The notes under the pieces are model-generated. The model was not told where the DNA came from, made no database searches, and saw nothing but the letters and a program-made list of their open reading frames with translations. Source: Nitrospiria bacterium (GTDB taxonomy: Bacteria > Nitrospirota > Nitrospiria > JACQBZ01). From it: a stretch of DNA of 58,937 nt. Position numbers and translations under genes: made by a program. Numbering within the stretch: position 1 is the first letter of the stretch; each line of letters opens with the position of its first letter. Of the stretch, positions 8,244 to 16,238 are shown piece by piece. The stretch is taken from positions 1 through 58,937 of the forward strand of contig DATIYJ010000045.1 of NCBI GenBank assembly GCA_035517655.1, written 5' to 3'.

Positions 8244-10996
8244 GCCGGGCCTCCCTCTCCGTTGCCGCCCGCGGCCGGCGCGCCCTTCGACTTGAGTTGG
8301 ATCGCAACCGGACCCTGCTTGTGGTAAATCACGCGGGTAACCGGATCGACCTCGGCCGCGATCAGGTCCTTCACCGGCGGCGTGTTGAAATGCTCGGGGA
8401 AGAAGACCAGCCCGGCCGGAAGACGGGGCTGGACCTCGACCCCGACTTCCGCCTCGCCCGCCGGCGATTTGAGAAGCACCCGATCGCCCGAAGACACCTG
8501 GAGCCGCTCGGCGTCCGCCGGGCCGATCTGAAGATGCGCCTTGTCGTAGATCTTCATCAGGCCCTCGGCACGGGTCGAATATTTTCCGGAATGATACAGA
8601 ATCTGTCCCAGGACCAGCGTGAAGGGATAGTCGGCCGAAACGGCCGGCGGCTCGCCGGAACGCGTCACGGCGTAGCGCGCATGGGCTTCCTGGGCATAGC
8701 CGTTGTTCAGGTAGCCGGACAAGCGGATCGGCAAGGGCTCCGGCTTGGTCGTGAAATAACCCGGAATCGTCTTGGCGATCTCGCGATGGATCTCCTTCGC
8801 GCTCCCGTATTCCAGCGGAACGTTCATCCGCCAAGCCAGTTCCGAAAAAATCTCCCAGTCCGCCTTGCTTTCCCCGATCGGCTCCAGGGCCATGCGGACG
8901 GGATTGACCTTTCCCTCCATGCTGGTGAAGCTTCCTTCTTTTTCGGCGTAGGTCGTCGCCGGCAGGACGACATGGGCCAGCCGTCCGGTCTCGGTCAGGA
9001 AGGGATCCTGGACGATCACGAGATCGATTTTGGAAAGCGCCTCGGCCGCGCCCATCGAGGCCGGAAGCGTGCCGACCGGGTTTTCCCCCACGATGTAGAG
9101 CGCCTTGATCTCGCCCCGTCGTGCGCGCTCCAGGATCCGGGCCAGATCGGCGGAAGGAGTGGCGGGAAGGTCTTCCCGCCACTCCTTCGAAAATTTCGCG
9201 CGGGCCTCGGCGTCCTGGGCATCCAACGCCCCCGGAAGAAACTCCGCCGCGCCGCCCATGTCGATCACGCCGATTTCATTGTTCTCCTCGCACAGCGCGT
9301 TCAGTCCGGCCCCCTCCTTCTCAAAGCAGCCGGCCACAAGCGCCAGGTCCACCAGGTTCAAAACGTTTTGATAGCCGTTCCGCCGCTTCGTGATCCCGTC
9401 TTCAAAAAGAATCACCCCGCGTTCGGCCTTGGCCAGGATCTCGGCCGCCTCGGCCAGGCGCTCCGGCGCGATCCCGGTCTCTTCGACCACCGCTTCGATC
9501 GGGACGGCCGCTGCGGCAAGCTTCAAGGCCTCGACGGCCTGCGGGTACTTCTGCAAAACCGTCTCGTCGCACAAGCCGCGCGCAAGGATGATCCCGACCA
9601 GCCCCTGGATCAGGGCCCGCTCGGAGCCGGGGCTGATCGCGAGATGATGGGTGGCCAGCTTGGCCATGGGCGTCGTGACCGGATCGGCCACGATCACCTT
9701 CGCCTTGTATTTTCTCAAAGCTTCCTTCACCCGGATGTTGAAAACGGGATGCGTCTCGGTGATGTCGGATCCGATGATGAAGATCGCGTCGGCCCGGGTC
9801 ACCTGCTCCGAGCTGTTCATCATCCGGATGCGGGGGGTCCCGAAGGCCTTGCGCAGCGCCGCCACGACGTTCATATGCCCGTAGCGGGCGGTGCTGTCGA
9901 TCTGGTTCGTTCCCAAACCGATCCGCATGAATTTTTGGAAAAGATAGATGTCCTCGTTGGTGCAGCGGGCCGAGATCAGGCCGGCGATCGCCTGCCCGCC
10001 GTGATCCATCTTGATCTTCGACAGGCCCGCGGCGATGAAATCCTGGGCGTCCAGCCAGGGCGTCTCGGCCAGGCGCCCGTCCTTGCGGACGAGGGGCAGC
10101 TTGAGCCGGTCGGGGCTGTTGACCATCTGGAACCCGAAGCGGCCCCGGCCGCAGATGCCCCCGTGCCCCTTGGCGGTATCGGCCCGGTCGCCCCACTTGG
10201 CCTTCCAGGACAGCTTGGAGGTGACCCGGACGATCCGGTTGTCCTTGGTTTCGACCGCGATCTGGCAGCCGTCGCCGCAGTAGGGGCAGGTGGTCTGCGT
10301 CTTCTTCATCTGCCAGGGCTTGTAGAGGTATTTGGAAAACTTGTTCGTGATGGCGCCGACCGGGCAGACCGCGAGGCAGTCGCCGCAGAACTCGCAGTAC
10401 AGCGGCTTGTCCTCCTTCGCCGTCACGATCGTGTTGCCGTCCTTCTTCATGAAGGTCAGCGCGTCCACCAGCTGGACCTCTTTGCAGATATTGATGCATT
10501 CGCCGCAGACGATGCAGCGGTTCATGTTGAAGTCCAGCACGATGGATCGGGTGTCTTCCGGAATCCCCTTCTGCTTCACGTTGGGCACCTCGCCGATGCC
10601 GAACTGGAAGGTGAAATCCTGGAGCTCGCAATGGCCGTCGGCGTCGCAGACCGGGCAGTCGAGCGGATGGGTCGAGAGATGCTTGATCAGGGCCTTCTTC
10701 TGGGCTTCCTTCAAATCCGGCGTTTCGGTCTGGACGACCATGCCGGACTGGGCCGACGCGGTGCAGGAACGGACGGGGGCCTTCTTCCCCTCCACCGAGA
10801 CCAGGCACATCCCGCAGGAGCCGAAGGGCGTGAAGGTGTAGTGATAGCACATCGCGGGGATGATTTTCCCCATGCCGCTCAGCACGTCGTACAGAGACCG
10901 GCCCGAGGTGGCCTTGACGGTCTGGCCGTCGATGGTGAGCTCGATCTCCTCCCCGGCCCCCAACAATCTGGCTTCTTTTGCGTCTCGTGTACCCAT
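8240..10996 (-). CDS. nuoG: NADH-quinone oxidoreductase subunit G, formate-dehydrogenase-like type
   Basis: Large iron-sulfur subunit of complex I, 918 residues. Cluster ligands are all present: 2Fe-2S at C50, C61, C64, C78; His-Cys cluster at H110, C114, C117, C123; two 4Fe-4S clusters at C161/164/167/171 and C201/204/207/211; and an N7-type cluster at C237, C240, C244, C282. The rest is a molybdopterin oxidoreductase fold (residues about 290-890). At the position of the molybdenum-ligand Cys/Sec of formate dehydrogenases it has Gly373 followed by the conserved His374, so molybdenum catalysis is unlikely. It lies between nuoD and nuoI with no nuoE or nuoF, which suggests electrons enter from a donor other than the usual NADH module. 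Confidence 0.92.
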   Translation of the reverse strand: MGTRDAKEARLLGAGEEIELTIDGQTVKATSGRSLYDVLSGMGKIIPAMCYHYTFTPFGSCGMCLVSVEGKKAPVRSCTASAQSGMVVQTETPDLKEAQKKALIKHLSTHPLDCPVCDADGHCELQDFTFQFGIGEVPNVKQKGIPEDTRSIVLDFNMNRCIVCGECINICKEVQLVDALTFMKKDGNTIVTAKEDKPLYCEFCGDCLAVCPVGAITNKFSKYLYKPWQMKKTQTTCPYCGDGCQIAVETKDNRIVRVTSKLSWKAKWGDRADTAKGHGGICGRGRFGFQMVNSPDRLKLPLVRKDGRLAETPWLDAQDFIAAGLSKIKMDHGGQAIAGLISARCTNEDIYLFQKFMRIGLGTNQIDSTARYGHMNVVAALRKAFGTPRIRMMNSSEQVTRADAIFIIGSDITETHPVFNIRVKEALRKYKAKVIVADPVTTPMAKLATHHLAISPGSERALIQGLVGIILARGLCDETVLQKYPQAVEALKLAAAAVPIEAVVEETGIAPERLAEAAEILAKAERGVILFEDGITKRRNGYQNVLNLVDLALVAGCFEKEGAGLNALCEENNEIGVIDMGGAAEFLPGALDAQDAEARAKFSKEWREDLPATPSADLARILERARRGEIKALYIVGENPVGTLPASMGAAEALSKIDLVIVQDPFLTETGRLAHVVLPATTYAEKEGSFTSMEGKVNPVRMALEPIGESKADWEIFSELAWRMNVPLEYGSAKEIHREIAKTIPGYFTTKPEPLPIRLSGYLNNGYAQEAHARYAVTRSGEPPAVSADYPFTLVLGQILYHSGKYSTRAEGLMKIYDKAHLQIGPADAERLQVSSGDRVLLKSPAGEAEVGVEVQPRLPAGLVFFPEHFNTPPVKDLIAAEVDPVTRVIYHKQGPVAIQLKSKGAPAAGGNGEGGPA

Positions 10997-10999
10997 GAA

Positions 11000-12271
11000 T
11001 TATCTATCGCACTCGCCCATGACAATGTCGTAGGTTCCGAAGATCGTGACGATGTCGGCGATCATGTAGCCGCGCGCCATGTAATCGAACGCGCCCATGT
11101 GGATGAAGGAGGGCGCCCGGATCTTCAGGCGGTAGGGCTTTCCGCTCCCGTCGCTCACGATATAAAATCCCAGTTCGCCCTTGTGCGCCTCGGTGCCGCA
11201 GTAGATTTCCCCGGGCGGCGTCCGGAAACCCTGCGTGAACAATTTGAACTGCCGGATCATATGTTCCAGGTTCGTGAACACTTTGTCCTTCGGCGGAAGC
11301 GTCACGCGGGGGTCTTCGACCATGTAGGGGCCCTGGGGCAATTGATCGAGGCATTGCTTGACGATCTTGGCGCTCTCCTTCATTTCCAGGATTCGGATCC
11401 AATAGCGGTCGTAGGTGTCGCCGTTCTTCCCGACCGGCACCTCCCACTGAACCTTGTCATAGGCGCCGTAGGGTTCGTATTTTCGAAGGTCGTAATCCAC
11501 GCCGGAGCCGCGAAGCGTCGGGCCGGACAGTCCGAAGCTGATCGCGTCCTCGGCCGAGATCACGGCGATGCCCTTGGTCCGCGCGAGCCAGATGCGGTTG
11601 GTCTCAAGCAGGGCGTTGTACTCATCAAGCTTTTCGCTGAAGTTCTCCAGAAATTTGTGAAGATGACCGATCAACTCGGGGCTGATGTCGTTTTCGACCC
11701 CGCCGATCCGGTACCAGCTCGTCGTGAGCCGGGCCCCGCACAGGTCGTCGAAAAAGTCCAGGAGCACCTCCCGCTCCCGGAAGGTGTAAAAGAAAACGGT
11801 CATCGCGCCGATGTCCAGCGCCTGCGTCCCGAGCCAGAAGAGATGGCCGATGATCCGCTGGACCTCGGCCACGATCGTCCGGAGATATTCGGCCCGCTCC
11901 GGCACCTTCATGTCCAACAGTTTCTCGACGGCCCGGACGTACGCGAAGTTGTTGTACATCGCGCAGACGTAATCCAGGCGGTCGGTGTGGGGGATGAACT
12001 GGTGGTAGGTCCCGTCCTCGGCCAGTTTTTCCACGCCGCGATGGAGGAAGCCCAGAACCGGCGTCGCCTTGACGATCCGCTCCCCCTCCAGCTCGAGGAC
12101 GACCTTCAGCACGCCGTGGGTGCTGGGATGCTGGGGACCCATGTTGAGCATCAGCTTCTCGGTCCGGAGAAGCGGAAGCGCCTTGTTGGGCACGGAAACA
12201 CCCGAGCCGGGATGCTCGGCCGCGGGTTCGACCGTCTTCAGATTCGTCTCGGGATTGGCTTCGGTCGTCAT
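11000..12271 (-). CDS. nuoD: NADH-quinone oxidoreductase subunit D
   Basis: 49-kDa-type subunit of complex I, 423 residues, forming the quinone-binding site together with NuoB and NuoH. The N-terminal signature MLNMGPQHPSTHGVLKV contains the conserved quinone-site His. Further family motifs are GFLHRGVEKLAE, YICAM-type YVCAMYNN, RGSGVDYDLR and the C-terminal GTYDIVMGECDR. An N-terminal extension of about 40 residues precedes the first family motif. It overlaps the nuoC end by 4 bases and is followed 3 bases later by nuoG, where E. coli-type operons would have nuoE and nuoF. Confidence 0.95.
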   Translation of the reverse strand: MTTEANPETNLKTVEPAAEHPGSGVSVPNKALPLLRTEKLMLNMGPQHPSTHGVLKVVLELEGERIVKATPVLGFLHRGVEKLAEDGTYHQFIPHTDRLDYVCAMYNNFAYVRAVEKLLDMKVPERAEYLRTIVAEVQRIIGHLFWLGTQALDIGAMTVFFYTFREREVLLDFFDDLCGARLTTSWYRIGGVENDISPELIGHLHKFLENFSEKLDEYNALLETNRIWLARTKGIAVISAEDAISFGLSGPTLRGSGVDYDLRKYEPYGAYDKVQWEVPVGKNGDTYDRYWIRILEMKESAKIVKQCLDQLPQGPYMVEDPRVTLPPKDKVFTNLEHMIRQFKLFTQGFRTPPGEIYCGTEAHKGELGFYIVSDGSGKPYRLKIRAPSFIHMGAFDYMARGYMIADIVTIFGTYDIVMGECDR

Positions 12272-12777
12272 GTCGTCTTCTTGTGCGTCCCCTCGGTGAT
12301 GAACTCAAACGTGTCGCGCCACCCTTTTCCGGCCAGAGGGAAATCCTTCCGGAGCGGATAACCCTCGTCGTACTCGTCCGGCATAAGTATGCGGCGGTGA
12401 TCGGGATGATGGTTGAAGCGGATCCCCATCATGTCGAACACCTCCCGTTCCATGAAATCGGCCCCCTTCCAGATCCCGGTCACGGAATCGACGGCGGCGT
12501 CCTCTTCCGTCACGCGGGCCTTGATCCGGATCCGCTCCCGGCGGCGGATCGAGTAGAACTCGTACACCACCTCGAAGCGCTCCGGATCTTCCGGATAATC
12601 GACCGAGGAGATGTGGACGATGTAATCGAAATCCATGCCGGGATCGTCATGGAGGTAACGGCAGACCGGAACGATCGCCTCCTTTTTGACCGTCACGGCC
12701 AGGTCGCCCCGCCATACCTTCTCCGTGACGAAGGCATCGGGAAATTCGGCCCGGATCTTTTCCGCGTTCGGATGCAT
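12268..12777 (-). CDS. nuoC: NADH-quinone oxidoreductase subunit C
   Basis: 30-kDa-type peripheral subunit of complex I, 169 residues, separate from NuoD (not the fused NuoCD of E. coli). Typical motifs are VDYPEDPERFEVVYEF, SVTGIWKGADFMEREVFDMMGI and HPDHRRILMPDEYDEGYPLRKDFPL, the last being the family signature. It has no metal ligands and works structurally at the NuoB-NuoD interface. The start at 12777 is 5 bases after the nuoB stop and its end overlaps nuoD by 4 bases. Standard length. Confidence 0.95.
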   Translation of the reverse strand: MHPNAEKIRAEFPDAFVTEKVWRGDLAVTVKKEAIVPVCRYLHDDPGMDFDYIVHISSVDYPEDPERFEVVYEFYSIRRRERIRIKARVTEEDAAVDSVTGIWKGADFMEREVFDMMGIRFNHHPDHRRILMPDEYDEGYPLRKDFPLAGKGWRDTFEFITEGTHKKTT

Positions 12778-12782
12778 GGCCC

Positions 12783-13289
12783 CTAAACCTTCGTCGCCCC
12801 CAGGATCGGGCTTTTGATGAAGACCTTTTGCTTCATGATCTTCTGCTGAAGTTTCAATATCCCGTCAAAGAGCGCCTCCGGGGTGGGGGGACAGCCCGGC
12901 ACGTAGATGTCCACCGGCACGAAGCGGTCCACGCCCTGCACCACGGCGTAGCTGTTATAAATATTCCCGGAGGTGGCGCAGGAGCCCATCGCGATGACGT
13001 ACTTGGGCTCCGGCATCTGGTCGTAAATTTTCCGGATCACGGGCGCCATCCGCCGGCAGACCGTGCCGGCCACGATCATCAGGTCGGACTGCCGCGGCGA
13101 AGCGCGGAAGACGCCGGCCCCGTAGCGATCGATGTCGTAGCGCGCGGAAACCGCGGCCATCATCTCGATCGCGCAGCAGGCCAGCCCGAACGTCAAGGGC
13201 CAGAGGGATCCCTTGCGGGCCCAGTTGACCGCCTGCTCGATCGTCGTGGTGACGAGGCCTCCCTCGCCGTCCAAGGTTCCTACTCCCAT
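12783..13289 (-). CDS. nuoB: NADH-quinone oxidoreductase subunit B (N2 cluster)
   Basis: Subunit carrying the terminal 4Fe-4S cluster N2, which reduces quinone; 168 residues. The four ligands are visible: the adjacent pair C38-C39 in [11 protein letters not shown], the Cys in [11 protein letters not shown] and the Cys in [12 protein letters not shown]. The N-terminus is a little longer than the core family. The start at 13289 overlaps the nuoA stop by 10 bases. With NuoC, D, G and I it gives a complete electron path to quinone except for the missing NuoH, which normally closes the quinone chamber. Confidence 0.96.
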   Translation of the reverse strand: MGVGTLDGEGGLVTTTIEQAVNWARKGSLWPLTFGLACCAIEMMAAVSARYDIDRYGAGVFRASPRQSDLMIVAGTVCRRMAPVIRKIYDQMPEPKYVIAMGSCATSGNIYNSYAVVQGVDRFVPVDIYVPGCPPTPEALFDGILKLQQKIMKQKVFIKSPILGATKV

Positions 13290-13657
13290 TGCAAGGCCCC
13301 CTTCTTCCAGGCGTAGATATAGCCGAAGACAAACAGACCGATGAAGACCACCATTTCAAAGAGCCCCCAAAACCCGATTTTGTCGAAGACGATCGCCCAG
13401 GGATAGATGAAAATCATCTCGACGTCGAAGATCACGAACAGCATCGCGATGATGTAATACCGAACCGGGAAGGGATTCCGCGCGTCGGAAATCGGGTCGC
13501 TTCCGCATTCGTAGGGCGACAGCTTTTCATCGAGATCCAAACGGGGCTGGACGAAATTGCTCAGGAGAAGGGTGACCACCCCGAACCCGATCGCCAGAAC
13601 GATAAAAAGAAAAATCGAAAAGTACTGGGATAGGTAGGCCGCCGTTTGGGAAACCAT
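13280..13657 (-). CDS. nuoA: NADH-quinone oxidoreductase subunit A
   Basis: First gene of the nuo operon; a three-helix membrane subunit of complex I. Motifs are [20 protein letters not shown] and [12 protein letters not shown], standard for NuoA. An in-frame ATG lies at 13669, but the ATG at 13657 is preferred because AGGAG lies at the right distance just upstream of it, giving 125 residues. A sigma70-type promoter is found about 60 bases upstream. Position and promoter make this the start of a single 12-gene transcript running left. Confidence 0.94.
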   Translation of the reverse strand: MVSQTAAYLSQYFSIFLFIVLAIGFGVVTLLLSNFVQPRLDLDEKLSPYECGSDPISDARNPFPVRYYIIAMLFVIFDVEMIFIYPWAIVFDKIGFWGLFEMVVFIGLFVFGYIYAWKKGALQWE

Positions 13658-13717
13658 CGCACTCCTCATGAATCGATCAAAGCGCTTCGCCCGATCTTTA
13701 CTTTTACCAGGTTTTCA

Positions 13718-13746
13718 ACAATATCATGCTTTTAAAGCTTGGTCAA
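13718..13746 (-). promoter_or_regulatory. Promoter of the nuo operon
   Basis: On the minus strand a -35 box TTGACC (13741-13746) and a -10 box TATTGT (13718-13723) are separated by 17 bases, about 55 bases from the predicted transcription start to the nuoA start. Just upstream lies a 7-base inverted repeat with a 4-base loop (13757-13774), which could be an operator or the weak end of the FKBP transcript; it has no T tract. Confidence 0.65.
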
Positions 13747-13808
13747 GGGACTATAAGGCCCATGGGAATGGGCCAAAAGACCCATAATCACGCTAAATCG
13801 GCTGTGGT

Positions 13809-14396
13809 TCAACGGGAAGACTTTGAAGGGTCTTGCCCCGACCCGCTTTCGTTATTGGGATGTTCGGGAGCTTCCGGTTTGACCTGAGCCTCGATGGCCA
13901 GAATTTTAACATCGAACAGAAGCGTTTTGCCGGCCAGCGGATGATTCAGATCGAGCACCACCGTTTTCTCCTTGATCTCGCGCACCGTCGCATGGATCGG
14001 GCGGCCCGAAGGGTCGTTTCCTTCAAGCGGGGTTCCGATCACCAAGGCCTCCGGCGGGATCCGGGACTTTTCAATTTCCTCCATGGCCTTGGGATCCACC
14101 TCTCCGTAGCCGTCCGCCGGCTTGACCCTGACCGACTTTGTGTCGCCCACTTTGAGCCCTTCCAGAGCCGTCTCGAGACCGGGAATAATCTGGTGTTCCC
14201 CTTGAATAAATCGGAGCGGCTCGCCCCCCACATTGGAATCGACCGTGGATTGATCTTCCAGTTTCAGCGTATATTCGATCGAGACCACTTTCCCGGCCGA
14301 AACCGTCGTGGGTTTGGCTTCCTCCCCGGACGCGCTCCAGGCGACACCAAGAAAGAACGGGGAAACGATCAATAACGAACCTAAAATCCATCTCAT
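13809..14396 (-). CDS. Exported FKBP-type (SlyD-like) peptidyl-prolyl isomerase
   Basis: Predicted periplasmic prolyl isomerase/chaperone of 195 residues. The ATG at 14396 was chosen over an upstream in-frame start because GAGGGG precedes it and it begins a clear signal peptide (MRWILGSLLIVSPFFLG, cleavage near AWSA). The mature part has the FKBP/SlyD layout: VSIEYTLKLEDQSTVDSN, then the IIPGLETALEGLKVGD turn, an inserted chaperone flap around residues 90-145, and LNHPLAGKTLLFDVKIL. There is no His-rich metal tail; the C-terminus is polar. It is monocistronic with its own promoter, upstream of but separate from nuoA. Confidence 0.88.
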   Translation of the reverse strand: MRWILGSLLIVSPFFLGVAWSASGEEAKPTTVSAGKVVSIEYTLKLEDQSTVDSNVGGEPLRFIQGEHQIIPGLETALEGLKVGDTKSVRVKPADGYGEVDPKAMEEIEKSRIPPEALVIGTPLEGNDPSGRPIHATVREIKEKTVVLDLNHPLAGKTLLFDVKILAIEAQVKPEAPEHPNNESGSGQDPSKSSR

Positions 14397-14477
14397 TTTC
14401 AAACCCCTCTTCGTGAAATTTGGCCCCTCTTCTTTGCCAAGCCGTCGCTCGCCGCCGAGGACGGCCATGGTTCGGTC

Positions 14478-14506
14478 ACTCTACCTAGGATCGGCCGCGA
14501 AAGCAA
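14478..14506 (-). promoter_or_regulatory. Promoter of the FKBP gene
   Basis: Minus-strand TTGCTT (14501-14506) and TAGAGT (14478-14483) with 17-base spacing. The predicted leader to the ATG at 14396 is about 75 bases. Confidence 0.5.
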
Positions 14507-14518
14507 GAAATTGTTGAA

Positions 14519-14548
14519 TTGGGCAGGCGCTTATGTCTATGTTATAAT
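14519..14548 (+). promoter_or_regulatory. Promoter of clpS with extended -10
   Basis: TATAAT at 14543-14548 is preceded by TG at the extended -10 position, with a weak -35 (TTGGGC, 14519-14524) 18 bases upstream. The predicted transcript starts near 14555, about 22 bases before the clpS ATG. Confidence 0.6.
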
Positions 14549-14576
14549 GCAGTTGCATTCCATTGACGGAATTCCT

Positions 14577-14888
14577 ATGTCTACGATCACCGCACCCGGC
14601 ACCCTTCAGGAAACGGACGAAGCCGTCCGTGATCAGACGATACCCCCTTATAAAGTGATCTTTCTGAACGACGACGTAACGACGATGGATTTTGTCATTT
14701 ATGTCCTGATCACGATCTTCAAAAAGGATCCCTCCACGGCCGTCGAGCTGATGCTCGAGACCCACAACACCGGAGCGGCCGTCGTGGACGTGCTGCCGCT
14801 CGAGGAAGCCGAGCTGCGACAGCACCAGACCCTCGAAGCCGCCCGCTCGGCCGGTTTTCCCCTCCGTTGCGTCATCGAACCGGCCTAA
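14577..14888 (+). CDS. clpS: ATP-dependent Clp protease adaptor ClpS
   Basis: Adaptor that delivers N-degron substrates (N-terminal Leu, Phe, Trp, Tyr) to ClpAP, 103 residues. Family motifs are PPYKVIFLNDDVTTMDFVI (the substrate pocket with the conserved NDD) and MLETHNTGAAVVDVL (ClpA-binding His). The start at 14577 gives a disordered 20-residue N-terminal tail typical of ClpS. The usual neighbour clpA is not adjacent; the gene stands alone with a strong extended -10 promoter. It is transcribed towards the membrane protein at 14984. Confidence 0.93.
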   Translation: MSTITAPGTLQETDEAVRDQTIPPYKVIFLNDDVTTMDFVIYVLITIFKKDPSTAVELMLETHNTGAAVVDVLPLEEAELRQHQTLEAARSAGFPLRCVIEPA

Positions 14889-14983
14889 CATTCCCCCGGT
14901 CGCCCAAGGATAGTTCGTTCATTAGGGGACGGCCCCACGCCCTGCATCGTTACGGGAAACTCGTCCGGAACCGGCGAAGCCCG

Positions 14984-15331
14984 TTACATGACGACGAAAT
15001 GCATCGCAAAGTCGAGAAGGGTGCCGATGACGGAGGCGATGTAGAGGGACCCGGTCGGGCTCGGGCCTGTCTTCCAGAAATAGACGGCATTGAAGATCAG
15101 CAGCGCGTTATAGAAGACGTTGATCACCTGGTGGGCGGCCGGAATCCGGGTCGCAAAGTAGGTGGTCGCAAAAATCAACACCAGCGGGAGGACGGAAAGG
15201 GCGAGCGCCTTGGGCTCGGGTCGTTTCCGGATCACGACCGCCAAAGCCCAGATCAACGCGACAAAGACGACCAGAAAGAAGACGTGGGCGAGGAAAAAAA
15301 TATGCGAATTAAACGCTAAGCCCCGGTGCAT
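14984..15331 (-). CDS. Small integral membrane protein, unknown function
   Basis: Hypothetical protein of 115 residues with four predicted transmembrane helices (about residues 10-33, 43-62, 68-86 and 93-113) joined by short polar loops (IRKRPEPKAL, WKTGPSPTG). A few His residues lie in or near helices (H11, H16, H67, H111), which could bind haem or metal, but there is no recognisable family signature. It starts 12 bases before the end of the methyltransferase gene upstream on the same strand, so the two are probably cotranscribed. No clear ribosome-binding site is visible. Confidence 0.6.
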   Translation of the reverse strand: MHRGLAFNSHIFFLAHVFFLVVFVALIWALAVVIRKRPEPKALALSVLPLVLIFATTYFATRIPAAHQVINVFYNALLIFNAVYFWKTGPSPTGSLYIASVIGTLLDFAMHFVVM

Positions 15332-15343
15332 GGCGCCGTCGAC

Positions 15344-16018
15344 TCAATTGGATTTCATGGATTTCAAGTGGGCCCATGCCTTGTAGGAAGCGCCGTTGGC
15401 CGGTTTACGGTTGACGCACTGAACGATATGCCAGTAGTTGAACGGATTGACTTTGAGATTATGTTCCACGTCAAGACAGGTTTGATCCAGGAGCGATTCA
15501 AGGGAGAGGTCCGACCGGAAGCCGATCCAGGTGCACAGCGGCGAGATCGTTCTCTCGACGCGGGAGACGAGCGGGTTTCCATTGGAAAAGTGGTTCAGCA
15601 GCACGATCCGACCGCCGGGGCGGCAGACGCGGATCATCTCGCCCAGCACGGCCTGCGGACGCGGGACGGTGCTCATCACATACGCCGCCACGACGGCGTC
15701 AAAAAGGTTGTCCCGGAAGGCCATGTGGGTCGCATCCATCTGTTGCAGATAAATATGTTCCAGCCCGAGCCGCTTGATCTTCTTGGCTCCCTGCGAAAGC
15801 ATCGGCCCGGTCAGATCAATCCCGATGACGGAACAATTCCGGGGATAGAGAGGAAGGGAAAGGCCGGTGCCCACGCCGACTTCCAGCACGCGGTCGCCCG
15901 ATTTTAATCCCAGCAGATCGATCGCGGCGGCGCGGGAATGATGAAAAATCTTGCCGAAAAGAAGATCGTAGAAGCCGGAATAAACGGAATAAACTTTTGT
16001 GACTTTCTCCGTATCCAT
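15344..16018 (-). CDS. Class I SAM-dependent methyltransferase, PmtA/UbiE-like
   Basis: Methyltransferase of 224 residues. The SAM-binding motif I is VLEVGVGTGLSLPLYP, with acidic motif GIDLTGPML and the later LFDAVVAAYVMSTVPRPQAVL and CRPGGRIVLLNHF. The N-terminus YSVYSGFYDLLFGKIFH resembles phosphatidylethanolamine N-methyltransferases of the PmtA type, so a lipid or quinone substrate is plausible but not proven. The frame extends upstream, but the ATG at 16018 has GAGGAG before it and a sigma70-type promoter about 110 bases further up. It is divergent from the NCS2 permease. Confidence 0.8.
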   Translation of the reverse strand: MDTEKVTKVYSVYSGFYDLLFGKIFHHSRAAAIDLLGLKSGDRVLEVGVGTGLSLPLYPRNCSVIGIDLTGPMLSQGAKKIKRLGLEHIYLQQMDATHMAFRDNLFDAVVAAYVMSTVPRPQAVLGEMIRVCRPGGRIVLLNHFSNGNPLVSRVERTISPLCTWIGFRSDLSLESLLDQTCLDVEHNLKVNPFNYWHIVQCVNRKPANGASYKAWAHLKSMKSN

Positions 16019-16134
16019 GTGGTCTCCTCGGTCGTCCCGGCCACAGCCCACAAGTTTAGGGAGAAACGAACATTCGCCGACCCGTCTAGGATCGGCCGGC
16101 GCGCCGCTCCCCCGGCACGACAACGGCCGTCCGT

Positions 16135-16164
16135 ACTCTACCCGATTTAAGCTCGAAAAGTCAA
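16135..16164 (-). promoter_or_regulatory. Promoter of the methyltransferase gene
   Basis: Minus-strand TTGACT (16159-16164) and TAGAGT (16135-16140), spacing 18. The predicted leader is about 110 bases and GC-rich. Confidence 0.5.
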
Positions 16165-16171
16165 ACGCCGC

Positions 16172-16200
16172 TTGCCACGGTCCGGGGCGTGGTATATACT
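16172..16200 (+). promoter_or_regulatory. Promoter of the NCS2 permease gene
   Basis: TTGCCA (16172-16177) and TATACT (16195-16200), spacing 17, pointing right. It lies 7 bases from the -35 box of the divergent methyltransferase promoter, so the two may share regulation. Confidence 0.55.
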
Positions 16201-16238
16201 TCCGCAGGTTTTCACCACGGGGGGTTGGAGACAGCGGC

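Noticed and set aside
8297-12361. A 1354-codon open frame on the plus strand, antisense to nuoG and nuoD (and others such as 4671-7253, 3094-4671 and 42501-44921)
   Set aside because: They mirror GC-rich coding sequence on the other strand, have Arg/His/Gln-rich low-complexity translations without domains, and cover genes that are beyond doubt.
14485-16098. A shared 13-base string (CTAGGATCGGCCG) upstream of the FKBP gene (about 14486) and in the leader of the methyltransferase (about 16086)
   Set aside because: Only two copies, in different positions relative to the promoters, and rich in common words for this GC content; probably chance.
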